Shown here one piece after another: positions 1-6,960 of a stretch of DNA of 44,112 nt. Source of the stretch: Deltaproteobacteria bacterium (GTDB lineage Bacteria > Desulfobacterota > Syntrophobacteria > BM002); contig CP070735.1 in assembly GCA_020347625.1 (NCBI GenBank), positions 741,029 to 785,140 of the forward strand. The letters run 5' to 3'. Numbering within the stretch: the first letter of the stretch is position 1; each line of letters opens with the position of its first letter. The notes under the pieces were generated by a model. It did no database searches. It was not told where the DNA came from and was given only the letters and a program-made list of their open reading frames with translations. The position numbers and the translations under genes are program-made.

Positions 1-33
1 GAAATACGGCAGGCAGATTCCAAACGACGCGCA

Positions 34-60
34 GACACGGGGACACGGCGACGCGGCGAG
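34..60. repeat. Period-8 tandem repeat (GACACGGN-type)
   Basis: Three and a half units of an 8-bp word (GACACGGG, GACACGGC, GACGCGGC). The same octamer class recurs near 10130-10155 and 6297-6317, and in reverse complement at 34976-35015. Positions 1-16 also match a phrase (GAAATAC followed by GGCAG-type words) found at 1515-1535 and 10059-10080. No gene is visible in 1-190. Confidence 0.8.
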
Positions 61-130
61 AGATAACAGGTCTAGCGATAAACGCTCAAGACGACCTTTG
101 CGACTTAAACGATTTTATCGATTTCAACGA

Positions 131-193
131 TTCACCTTTTACTGTTCACTTTTCACCCTTCACCCTTTACCGTTTACCGCTGACTCCTCGCTA
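131..193. repeat. Heptanucleotide tract, TTCACCC family
   Basis: Nine consecutive 7-bp units in one phase (TTCACCT, TTTACTG, TTCACTT, TTCACCC twice, TTTACCG twice, CTGACTC, CTCGCTA). It ends at the stop codon of the SDR gene on the minus strand. The same word order, ending in CTGACTC, recurs at 33352-33407. Confidence 0.9.
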
Positions 194-982
194 CATTAAA
201 CCCCGATAATAGCCTCCATCTATTTGAATGGTGGTGCCGGTGATGTAACTGGCCCGTTCGGATGCAAGAAATACCACCAGGTCAGCGAATTCCTCAGGTT
301 TGCCCAGCCGCCGAAGTGGGATACTTTCCTCCCAGGTGCGGATGACATCCTCCGGGCTTTCCTGCCTTTTCTCAGCCAGCACTTTTGACAGCTCTTGCAC
401 CCTGTCTGTGAACATGTAGCCAGGGCAGACATTGTTCACCAAGATGTTGTCTGCTGCCAGCTCATTGGCCAGAGTTTTGGCAAAGCCAATGACACCGGCT
501 CTCACCGCGTTTGAGAGGATGAGGCCGTCTATGGGCTGTTTGACCGCAACCGAAGTCATGTTGATGATCCGGCCCCAGCGCTGTCTTTGCATGTAGGGCA
601 ATGCCTCACCAGTAAGCCATATGGTGCTCAACAAATTAAGGCGGACAGCCGCTTGCCAATGCTCATCGGTGAGTTCCTGGAAGGTAGCTGAAGGAGGTCC
701 GCCAGCGTTGTTGATCAGAATGTCCACGGTGCCAAAATGGGACGCTGCTTCGTGAACAAAGCGTCGAGATTCATCCGGTTTGGACACATCCGTTGGGCGA
801 ACCCAAACCTTAACCCCGGTTTCTTCAGTGATGGCAGCAGCAGTTTCGTTTAAATGATCTTTATCCCGGGCGCAGAGAGCCAATGAGGTTCCTTCACGAG
901 CAAGTCCGAGCGCCACCGCACGGCCCAGACCTTTGCTTGCTCCCGCCACCAAAGCCACTTTACCTTCAAGTCCCAAGTTCAT
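191..982 (-). CDS. SDR-family oxidoreductase, atypical active site
   Basis: A 263-aa short-chain dehydrogenase/reductase with a Rossmann fold. The N-terminal nucleotide motif GASKGLG, the structural NNAGG and the C-terminal IDGGYY are all present. The usual catalytic Tyr-x-x-x-Lys is absent: after Ser in TSVAVKQP the expected YSASK-like segment reads LILSNAVRAG. This fits a conserved FabG-like subgroup that lacks Tyr and Lys, so the reaction cannot be assumed to be 3-oxoacyl reduction. The start at 982 is chosen over 1015 because an AAGGGGGT ribosome site lies about 10 nt upstream and the family begins with MNLGLEGKVALV. Substrate unknown. It stands alone, with MoaE-like upstream on the same strand 114 bp away. 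Confidence 0.88.
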   Translation of the reverse strand: MNLGLEGKVALVAGASKGLGRAVALGLAREGTSLALCARDKDHLNETAAAITEETGVKVWVRPTDVSKPDESRRFVHEAASHFGTVDILINNAGGPPSATFQELTDEHWQAAVRLNLLSTIWLTGEALPYMQRQRWGRIINMTSVAVKQPIDGLILSNAVRAGVIGFAKTLANELAADNILVNNVCPGYMFTDRVQELSKVLAEKRQESPEDVIRTWEESIPLRRLGKPEEFADLVVFLASERASYITGTTIQIDGGYYRGLM

Positions 983-1095
983 GAGTCTGCACCCCCTTAG
1001 AGCAGAAAGTCCCAAATGTGAAGTAACTCTTCGGCCACATCACACATCCCACATCCTAAGGTGCTCCCTCCATAAAGCATGAATTATAGCGATAG

Positions 1096-1455
1096 CTAAT
1101 CCAAGAAGTACTCCTCTTTCCGGGTGACCTCCTTTTTCAGCCTTTCCACCGTCTCTTCCAACACCGGGAAAACGTTTTCACGAATGTCCCCGGCCACGGC
1201 GACCAGCATCACATCGTCACCGATTCGTCGGTAGCCTTCGAAGAGGTGGACTGCTAGCTCAATAATGCCGGTCCGGTTCCGCATTTCTCGGACAATTCTC
1301 TCCAATGCATCCCGATCGACCTCTACGCTCAGTCCCTCGACTTTGCGGCCGTCCCTGGAGGTGGCCCTCACAACACCATCGTGGCAGGCGATCATTCCCA
1401 CCTTGTCAAAATCAGGACGGATCTTGATCGAGTCCACCATTTTCTGAAGATTCAT
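1096..1455 (-). CDS. MoaE-like molybdopterin synthase catalytic subunit family protein
   Basis: A 119-aa protein resembling the large subunit of molybdopterin synthase, which transfers sulfur from MoaD to precursor Z. The C-terminal half keeps the MoaE pattern of a glycine turn before a V-x-VAV strand and a helix with paired lysines (ERLKKEV), but ends TRKEEYF instead of the PIWKKE of classical MoaE. The first 35 residues (start MNLQKMVDSI, then VGMIACHDGVVR) resemble a MoaE-like subgroup I know from anaerobes. Whether it makes molybdopterin or serves a variant role is open. The start at 1455 is preferred over 1470 because GGAG precedes it by about 9 nt. No other cofactor gene is adjacent, although a MoaD-like gene lies at 28.3 kb next to an aldehyde oxidoreductase. 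Confidence 0.75.
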   Translation of the reverse strand: MNLQKMVDSIKIRPDFDKVGMIACHDGVVRATSRDGRKVEGLSVEVDRDALERIVREMRNRTGIIELAVHLFEGYRRIGDDVMLVAVAGDIRENVFPVLEETVERLKKEVTRKEEYFLD

Positions 1456-1493
1456 GCGAAGCAACTCCATTTTCTAAGTCAGTTGTATGGTTG

Positions 1494-1556
1494 GCATGGA
1501 GCATGGAGCATGGGGAAATACAGCTGGCAGCGGACAGCTTGCAGCAAGCAGCCAAT
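1494..1556. repeat. Composite heptad block, copy 1 (GCATGGA / GAAATAC / AGCNNGC)
   Basis: Nine units in one 7-bp phase: GCATGGA twice, GCATGGG, GAAATAC, AGCTGGC, AGCGGAC, AGCTTGC, AGCAAGC, AGCCAAT. The same order of words recurs at 10038-10100, so the two are diverged copies of one composite block and not independent tandem arrays. Confidence 0.9.
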
Positions 1557-1570
1557 ACTCCTCATATTCT

Positions 1571-1637
1571 GCCAACCGCTGGCTGCCCGCTGTCTTCTAC
1601 TCTATGCCTTTTCGCTATGCGCTCTGCGCTCTGCTCC
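1571..1637. repeat. Heptad tract, inverted relative to the block at 1494-1556
   Basis: Units GCTGGCT, GCCCGCT, GTCTTCT, ACTCTAT, GCCTTTT, CGCTATG and CGCTCTG twice. The first units are roughly the reverse complement of the AGCNNGC words upstream, so the transcript of this gap could fold back on itself. The 400-bp gap 1456-1857 otherwise holds only the promoter at 1655. Confidence 0.85.
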
Positions 1638-1654
1638 AAACATCCCCGATTTGA

Positions 1655-1683
1655 TTGACACTGTAGATGCACTATTGTAAAGT
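1655..1683 (+). promoter_or_regulatory. Candidate sigma70-type promoter for the YchF-family gene
   Basis: A perfect TTGACA at 1655, a 17-nt spacer and TAAAGT at 1678, directly downstream of the heptad tract and 175 bp upstream of the GTPase start. Sequence match only. Confidence 0.5.
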
Positions 1684-1857
1684 CCATAGCATAAATACAA
1701 GTGCTCAGCAAAGAGTTTTCGGCGACCACATAGTTTAATTCAGCGCCCACGTTCAGGGTGCTTCGAGGGGCCAGTGAATAGGGCCACTCGCACACTCCTG
1801 AAAGAGGCAGGTGGGCATTGTCTTCGCCACCTGTGGACGCTGCTCCACAATAGGGCC

Positions 1858-2913
1858 ATGCGACTAGGTATCATCGGGCTTCCGGGTTGCGGCAAAACCA
1901 CGGTTTTTAACGCCCTCACCAGCAGTTCAGCTCAGGTTGCAGATTTTTCTACGGCAGTGCGTGGTCCCAACCTGGCAGTGGTCAAGATACCGGAGCCTCG
2001 ACTCCCCTTTCTTGCCCAACTTTACAATTCCAAGAAGGTCACAGAAGCCACGGTGGATTATGTAGACGTGGGCGGTCTGACCGGCTCCGCCCAAAAAGGC
2101 CAGGAACTGGGGGAAACATTCTTAAGTCACGTCAGACCGGTGGACGCTCTGGTTCATGTTGTGCGAAATTTTCACCATCCTATGCATGGAGCAGCGGATC
2201 CTCTGGGAGACATTTCCCGAGTTGAGACCGAGCTTATTCTGGCTGATCTGCTCGTCGTGGAAAAACGACTCGAACGGATTGCCGCTGAGAGACAAAGGGG
2301 AAAAAAGGAAAATCCAGAAGAGGTACGCTTGCTGCAGGAGTGCCAGGAAATCCTTGAGGCGAGTCGCCCCTTACGTTCTCAACCAGGAATTTCGGAAATT
2401 CCCCTTATGCGAGGCTTCAGTTTCCTCTCAGCCAAGCCTCTGTTAATCCTCGTAAACCAACCTGAGGAGGATGTTCCGCCATTGCCTGTCGAGGTCACAG
2501 ACGGAACCATTGCACCTCAGCTCGAAATTGTTGGAAAGCTGGAGATGGAGCTGGCGCAGTTGTCTCCGGATGAGGCCAGTGAGTTTATGGTGGAGATGGG
2601 ACTCGAGACGCTCGCCAGAGAGCAGGTGATTCAGGCTTCATCCCAGCTTCTCGGCTTGATTTCCTTTTTTACCACCAACGAACAGGAGGCGCGAGCCTGG
2701 ACCGTGAAGGCGGGCACCCCTGCTCTACAGGCTGCCGGCGTCGTCCATTCTGATATGGAGCGCGGATTCATCCGGGCAGAAGTGGTTCAGTACGATGATT
2801 TGGAGGGTGCCGGGAGTTACGCTGTTGCCCAAAAGCAGGGGCTTGTTCGTCTAGAAGGAAAGGAGTACATCGTCCAAGATGGCGATGTCATCTTTTTTCG
2901 TTTCAAAGTCTAA
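1858..2913 (+). CDS. ychF: YchF/Obg-family GTPase (DUF933, TGS domain)
   Basis: A 351-aa P-loop NTPase of the YchF/OLA1 branch, which binds ribosomes or hydrolyses ATP in studied members. The P-loop is GLPGCGKTT, the switch II region DVGGL (DIAGL in classical YchF) and the usual NKxD position reads NQPEED. The C-terminal TGS/DUF933 part is well conserved: ISFFTTNEQEARAWT, HSDMERGFIRAEV, and a closing IVQDGDVIFFRFKV. The start at 1858 is chosen because the fold begins there (MRLGIIGLPG) and TAGGG lies just upstream; 1774 would add an unlikely leader. The altered P-loop and G4 suggest a divergent paralogue, and a canonical YchF may exist elsewhere in the genome. Confidence 0.88.
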   Translation: MRLGIIGLPGCGKTTVFNALTSSSAQVADFSTAVRGPNLAVVKIPEPRLPFLAQLYNSKKVTEATVDYVDVGGLTGSAQKGQELGETFLSHVRPVDALVHVVRNFHHPMHGAADPLGDISRVETELILADLLVVEKRLERIAAERQRGKKENPEEVRLLQECQEILEASRPLRSQPGISEIPLMRGFSFLSAKPLLILVNQPEEDVPPLPVEVTDGTIAPQLEIVGKLEMELAQLSPDEASEFMVEMGLETLAREQVIQASSQLLGLISFFTTNEQEARAWTVKAGTPALQAAGVVHSDMERGFIRAEVVQYDDLEGAGSYAVAQKQGLVRLEGKEYIVQDGDVIFFRFKV

Positions 2914-2957
2914 GTATGGTGGAATCTGTTAGAATGAGAAGTTGTTAATTACGAATT

Positions 2958-2998
2958 TTGCGTTAAGATGTGCTTTCGTTTGAGTGCTTAACGCGCAA
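2958..2998. repeat. Inverted repeat upstream of the mutase operon
   Basis: CGTTAAG at 2961-2967 pairs with CTTAACG at 2987-2993, extended by TTG/CAA on the outside with a 2-nt bulge. It sits 54 bp before the mutase start and could be an operator or leader hairpin. Function is inference. Confidence 0.4.
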
Positions 2999-3051
2999 AT
3001 TATGCTCAACCAGTATTCAGAAGCGGGTAGATTTTTGACGGAGGATGAAAA

Positions 3052-4731
3052 ATGTTTGACAAGAAAAAGCTAGAAACCATTAAAACGGAAAAGGAGCAGT
3101 GGGACTGCGGCCCTGTTGAGAAGGTTTGTGCCAAGTTTCCGGATAGAAAAACCACCTTCACCACAATCTCCGGGGAGGAAGTGGAGCGTCTCTATACACC
3201 CTTAGATATCGGCGATTTCGATTACGATTCAAAACTTGGGTTTCCGGGGGAGTATCCCTTTACCCGGGGCGTGCAACCCACCATGTATAGAGGACGGTTT
3301 TGGACCATGCGTCAGTACGCTGGCTTTGGCACAGCGCAAGAGACCAATGAACGCTACCGCTATCTACTTGAACAGGGACAGACTGGTCTAAGCGTCGCCT
3401 TCGATCTGCCAACTCAGTCTGGCTACGACTCCGACCATGCGCTATCCATGGGTGAGGTGGGAAAAGTGGGGGTTGCCATTGATTCTGTGGATGACATGCG
3501 GGTCCTTTTTGACCAGATACCTCTGGACAAGGTGACCACATCCATGACCATCAATGCACCAGCCACGGTCTTGCTGGCCATGTACTTGGCTCTTGCAGAG
3601 GAACAGGGTGTTCCTTATAACAAGGTGGGCGGCACAGTGCAGAATGACATCCTCAAGGAGATCATCTGCAGGGGTCAGTATATCTATCCACCTCAGCCAT
3701 CTATGCGATTAACTGTTGATCTCATCAAATACTGCTTCGAACACGTACCCAGGTGGAATTCCATCAGCATCAGTGGATACCATATTCGCGAGGCGGGCTC
3801 AACGGCAGCCCAAGAGATGGCCTTTACCATTGCCAATGGCATCACTTATGTACAGTCTTGCATTGACCGAGGAATGGAGGTGGACACCTTTGCCCCACGC
3901 CTTTCCTTTTTCTATAACGCCTTCACCAACGTCCTGGAAGAAGTAGCCAAATTCAGAGCCGGACGGCGCTACTGGGCCAAGGTGATGAAAGAGAGGTTCG
4001 GTTCTCAGAATCCGCGTTCCATGATGATGCGCTATCACGTGCAGACGGGGGGTGTAACACTGACCGCACAACAGCCGCTGAACAACGTGGTCAGAGTGGC
4101 GCTGCAGACCCTCGCCACCGCTTATGGCGGGGCCCAGTCGCTGCACACCAACTCCTTTGATGAAGCGCTTTGTCTTCCCACTGAGGAGGCGGTAACCGTG
4201 GCCCTCAGAACCCAGCAGATTGTGGCTGAGGAAAGCGGTGCTGCCGACACCATTGACCCGCTGGCGGGCTCTTACTACGTAGAGACTCTGACCGATCGAA
4301 TTGAGGAAGAAATCGATGAGTACATAAAGAAAATTGACGCTATGGGAGGCACCCTGAAGGCCATAGAGGAAGGATACATCCAGAGAGAGATTCAGGATAG
4401 CGCGTATCGTTTTCAAAAGGAAATCGAGACCAATGAACGAGTCTATGTGGGTATCAATAAATACACCATGAAGGAACCGCCGCCCACCAACCTGCTCAGG
4501 GTGGATCCGAAGCAGCGGGAGATAGAGACGGAAAAGCTGAAGAAGCTTCGGGGGGAAAGAGATCAAAAGGTTTGGAAAGCAGCCCTGGACAGGCTGGCTG
4601 AAGTGTCAAAAACGGACGAAAACGTCATGCCAGCAGTGATCGAGGCAGTAAAGGCCCGGGCTACAGTGGGTGAGATCTGCGATGTCTGGCGGAATATTTG
4701 GGGTGAGTATCGGCCCAAAGAATTTGTGTAA
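3052..4731 (+). CDS. Methylmalonyl-CoA mutase, large (substrate-binding) subunit
   Basis: A 559-aa TIM-barrel subunit that, with a separate B12 subunit, interconverts (R)-methylmalonyl-CoA and succinyl-CoA by a radical mechanism. The residues that set methylmalonyl specificity are present and fall at the same numbers as in the Propionibacterium enzyme: Tyr89 (in RQYAGF), Gln197 and Arg207 (VQNDILKEIICR) and His244 (SGYH). Isobutyryl-CoA mutases carry Phe and Gln at the Tyr and Arg positions, so this favours true methylmalonyl activity. The signature SLHTNSFDEAL is intact. The B12 domain is missing from this chain and is encoded 103 bp downstream, as in archaeal-type split enzymes. The start has a GGAGG just upstream. 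Confidence 0.95.
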   Translation: MFDKKKLETIKTEKEQWDCGPVEKVCAKFPDRKTTFTTISGEEVERLYTPLDIGDFDYDSKLGFPGEYPFTRGVQPTMYRGRFWTMRQYAGFGTAQETNERYRYLLEQGQTGLSVAFDLPTQSGYDSDHALSMGEVGKVGVAIDSVDDMRVLFDQIPLDKVTTSMTINAPATVLLAMYLALAEEQGVPYNKVGGTVQNDILKEIICRGQYIYPPQPSMRLTVDLIKYCFEHVPRWNSISISGYHIREAGSTAAQEMAFTIANGITYVQSCIDRGMEVDTFAPRLSFFYNAFTNVLEEVAKFRAGRRYWAKVMKERFGSQNPRSMMMRYHVQTGGVTLTAQQPLNNVVRVALQTLATAYGGAQSLHTNSFDEALCLPTEEAVTVALRTQQIVAEESGAADTIDPLAGSYYVETLTDRIEEEIDEYIKKIDAMGGTLKAIEEGYIQREIQDSAYRFQKEIETNERVYVGINKYTMKEPPPTNLLRVDPKQREIETEKLKKLRGERDQKVWKAALDRLAEVSKTDENVMPAVIEAVKARATVGEICDVWRNIWGEYRPKEFV

Positions 4732-4733
4732 AC

Positions 4734-4815
4734 GCATAGCGCAGAGCGCAGAGCGTAACAACGGTAGACTGAGAAAGATTTTTTTTCGCCATGCGCTATG
4801 CGCTTAGCGCCATGC
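4734..4815. repeat. Inverted pair of heptad tracts between the mutase subunits
   Basis: Left tract 4734-4757 (GCATAGC, GCAGAGC twice) and right tract 4788-4815 (GCCATGC, GCTATGC, GCTTAGC, GCCATGC) are reverse-complementary word sets separated by about 30 bp with a T8 run. The mutase operon transcript would carry a long imperfect hairpin here, which could limit read-through or protect the large-subunit message. Regulatory role is inference. Confidence 0.8.
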
Positions 4816-4834
4816 GTTAAGTAGGAGGTTCAGA

Positions 4835-5239
4835 ATGACAGCTAAGAAGAGAATTAAGGTCATCATGGCCAAGCCGGGCCTGGACGGTCACGACCGGGGG
4901 GCAAAGCTGTTGGCGCGCGTTTTCGCCGAGGCAGGGATGGAAGTTGTTTATACCGGGCTGCGCCAGACACCTGAGATGATCGTTGAAGCGGCCCTGCAAG
5001 AAGATGCAGATGTTGTGGGCTTGAGCAGCCTGAGCGGAGTTCACAATTACTTTTTCCCGCGGGTGGTGGAATTACTCAAGGAAAAAGGACTGGATAATGT
5101 TCTGGTTGTTGGTGGCGGAATCATTCCCGATGAGGACGTTCCTGGGTTAAAAGATGCCGGGGTCGCCGCAATCTTTGGACCTGGCACCAGAACAGAAGAT
5201 ATAGTGAAATTTGTCGAAGAAAACATTCCCAACACCTAA
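4835..5239 (+). CDS. Methylmalonyl-CoA mutase, small cobalamin-binding subunit
   Basis: A 134-aa B12-binding domain that supplies adenosylcobalamin to the large subunit. The base-off signature DxHxxG is present as DGHDRG, with His19 as the cobalt ligand, followed by the SxL motif (GLSSLSG) and the GG motif (VVGGGI). Length and composition match stand-alone mutase B12 subunits. A strong AGGAGGT site lies 6 nt before the ATG. It is expressed with the large subunit upstream and MeaB downstream. Confidence 0.96.
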   Translation: MTAKKRIKVIMAKPGLDGHDRGAKLLARVFAEAGMEVVYTGLRQTPEMIVEAALQEDADVVGLSSLSGVHNYFFPRVVELLKEKGLDNVLVVGGGIIPDEDVPGLKDAGVAAIFGPGTRTEDIVKFVEENIPNT

Positions 5240-5247
5240 TGGGCCGC

Positions 5248-5275
5248 AGCACAATAGGTTTAATTGTGCTTTTTT
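5248..5275 (+). terminator. Hairpin with T-run between the B12 subunit and meaB
   Basis: Perfect 8-bp arms AGCACAAT (5248-5255) and ATTGTGCT (5263-5270), a 7-nt loop, then five Ts. It looks like an intrinsic terminator but lies inside a metabolic operon, with the next gene starting 24-30 nt later. It may be a partial terminator that lowers meaB expression relative to the mutase. Confidence 0.65.
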
Positions 5276-5298
5276 GAGGTTTGGATATCTCTTTTACT

Positions 5299-6252
5299 AT
5301 GGAAAATCTAGTTCCGGAAGTGTTGCAGGGTTCTATACGGGCCATGGCCAAGCTTATTACCCTGGTGGAAAATGAGGATTCGCGCTCCCTAGAATTTCTG
5401 GGAGCCATTTATCCTCATACGGGAAAGGCGCACGTGTTGGGTATTACCGGCTCTCCCGGAACCGGTAAAAGCACCCTCACCGACAAGATTACGGCTGTGC
5501 TTCGCCAACGGAATCAGACCGTGGGCATCATCGCCGTAGATCCTTCCAGCCCCTTTACCGGTGGTGCTCTTTTGGGTGACCGAATCCGCATGCAGCGGGC
5601 CTTCGGAGATCCGGACGTGTTTATTCGCTCTATGGCCACTCGTGGAAATCTGGGTGGACTTGCCCGATCCACAACGGATGTGATCAAAATCATGGACGCC
5701 TTTGGTAAAGATTGGATTATCGTCGAGACCGTAGGTGTTGGGCAGGATGAAGTAGACATCGTCAAGGCTGCGGATACCACTGTTGTGGTTCTAGCCCCCG
5801 GGCTGGGCGATACCATTCAGAGCATGAAGGCAGGCGTCATGGAGATCGCCGATCTCTATGTGATCAACAAAGCGGATAGATCAGGTGCCGATGCACTGGT
5901 TACAGAGGTTAGGATTCGGGTTGAGCAGGACGCCCAGATCAAAGCGAGACCCTGGCAAACGCCGGTACTTAAAACAGTGGCTGTAGAGGATCAGGGAACG
6001 GAGTCGCTGGTGGAGGCTGTTGACCACCATCGCAAGTTCCTAGAAGAAAGTGGCAAACTCAAAAAAGTTCGTTGGGAAAAGACCAGACAGGAGACATTGT
6101 CTCTTTTGAAGGAAGAGATTTCCAGAAACGTTTTGGAGAAGATTCTGGGAAATGGTCGATTTGACGATCTCATTGACGACATCATCGCCAACCGTAAAGA
6201 CCCTTACACCAGTGTAAAGGAGATTGTGGAAACGCTTTTTTCAGACGAATAG
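5299..6252 (+). CDS. meaB: MeaB-family GTPase, methylmalonyl-CoA mutase chaperone
   Basis: A 317-aa G3E GTPase that loads and protects adenosylcobalamin on methylmalonyl-CoA mutase. It shows the P-loop GSPGTGKST, the family segment VDPSSPFTGGALLGDRIRM, switch II ETVGVGQDEVDI and G4 NKAD. The ATG at 5299 (MENLVPEVLQG) matches where homologues begin. A TTG at 5281 is the alternative, but the GAGG there is only 2 nt away, and for 5299 it is about 20 nt away, so the start is uncertain. Operon context with both mutase subunits fixes the assignment. Confidence 0.93.
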   Translation: MENLVPEVLQGSIRAMAKLITLVENEDSRSLEFLGAIYPHTGKAHVLGITGSPGTGKSTLTDKITAVLRQRNQTVGIIAVDPSSPFTGGALLGDRIRMQRAFGDPDVFIRSMATRGNLGGLARSTTDVIKIMDAFGKDWIIVETVGVGQDEVDIVKAADTTVVVLAPGLGDTIQSMKAGVMEIADLYVINKADRSGADALVTEVRIRVEQDAQIKARPWQTPVLKTVAVEDQGTESLVEAVDHHRKFLEESGKLKKVRWEKTRQETLSLLKEEISRNVLEKILGNGRFDDLIDDIIANRKDPYTSVKEIVETLFSDE

Positions 6253-6317
6253 AGCATAAAAGAGCATAGAGCATAAGGTATGGACCAGTGACTAGAACGA
6301 CGCGGAGACGCGGCGAG
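6251..6317. repeat. AGAGCAT heptads followed by an 8-bp ACGCGGAG repeat
   Basis: AGAGCAT words at 6251-6283 begin directly at the meaB stop, then two copies of the GACGCGG octamer at 6297-6317. The gap to the epimerase holds nothing else recognisable. Confidence 0.75.
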
Positions 6318-6367
6318 TTCACAACTAAATGACTAATGCGAAATGATAAATAGCTGGGGAGGAACAG

Positions 6368-6775
6368 ATGAAAGTATTAAAGATCGATCACCTGGGCATT
6401 GCTGTTAACAGTATCGAGGAGGCAAAAAAATTCTTTGAAGATACACTAGGCCTCGAATTTGAAGGCACTGAGACTGTGGCCGAGCAGAAAGTGACCACAG
6501 CCTTCTTTCCGGTCGGCGACAGTGAGGTTGAACTGTTGGAATCAACCGCCCCGGACGGCCCCATTGCTAAATATCTGGAGAAAAGGGGCGAAGGTATACA
6601 ACACATTGCCTTTCGGGTGGAAAACATAGAAGAGGCCCTGGCTGAACTCAAAGAAAAGGGAATAAGGCTCATAGACGAGAAACCGCGCATGGGGGCCGGC
6701 GGTGCCAAAATCGCCTTTCTCCATCCCAAAGCCACCCACGGGGTGCTCATCGAGCTCAGTGAAAGGGAAGATTAA
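6368..6775 (+). CDS. mce: Methylmalonyl-CoA epimerase
   Basis: A 135-aa vicinal-oxygen-chelate (glyoxalase fold) protein that converts (S)- to (R)-methylmalonyl-CoA, linking the carboxylase product to the mutase substrate. Two repeated modules are visible. His8 (DHLGIAV), His79 (IQHIAFRV) and Glu129 (LIELSE) lie at metal-ligand positions, with an acidic residue in VELLES as a likely fourth. The length is typical. A strong GGGGAGG precedes the ATG. It is the last plus-strand gene of the block and converges on the carboxyltransferase. Confidence 0.94.
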   Translation: MKVLKIDHLGIAVNSIEEAKKFFEDTLGLEFEGTETVAEQKVTTAFFPVGDSEVELLESTAPDGPIAKYLEKRGEGIQHIAFRVENIEEALAELKEKGIRLIDEKPRMGAGGAKIAFLHPKATHGVLIELSERED

Positions 6776-6810
6776 CTTGCCGTTGGCGGGTCGCTAATGA
6801 CACGTTCCTG

Positions 6811-6898
6811 ACTAGGCACTAAACACTAGGCACTAGGCACCAGAGTCCCTACCGTAGCTTCTACTTGTGCTTAGTGCTTAGTCCTTAGTGCCTAGTAT
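6811..6898. repeat. Inverted pair of CACTAGG heptad tracts
   Basis: Left tract 6811-6845 (ACTAGGC, ACTAAAC, ACTAGGC twice, ACCAGAG) and right tract 6864-6898 (CTTGTGC, TTAGTGC, TTAGTCC, TTAGTGC, CTAGTAT) are near reverse complements, giving a roughly 30-bp imperfect stem with a short loop immediately before the bidirectional terminator. Same word family as 28594-28628. Confidence 0.88.
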
Positions 6899-6938
6899 TA
6901 AAAAACCCCGACCTGGAGATTCAGGTTGGGGTTTTTTA
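6899..6938. terminator. Bidirectional intrinsic terminator
   Basis: A-rich left arm with CCCCGACCTG (6906-6915), a 6-nt loop, CAGGTTGGGG (6922-6931) and a T-run. One G-T wobble interrupts an otherwise perfect 10-bp GC-rich stem flanked by A5 and T6. It serves both the epimerase (plus) and the carboxyltransferase (minus), which face each other. Confidence 0.93.
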
Positions 6939-6960
6939 TCTTGTCTGGTTAATTCCCCTC

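Noticed and set aside
2914..3051. Cobalamin riboswitch ahead of the mutase operon
   Set aside because: The leader is only about 140 bp and has no B12-box (GCCACTG-type) sequence or multi-helix layout.
3799..4566. Long minus-strand frame opposite the mutase
   Set aside because: Antisense shadow of a strongly conserved gene; no SD site or family likeness.
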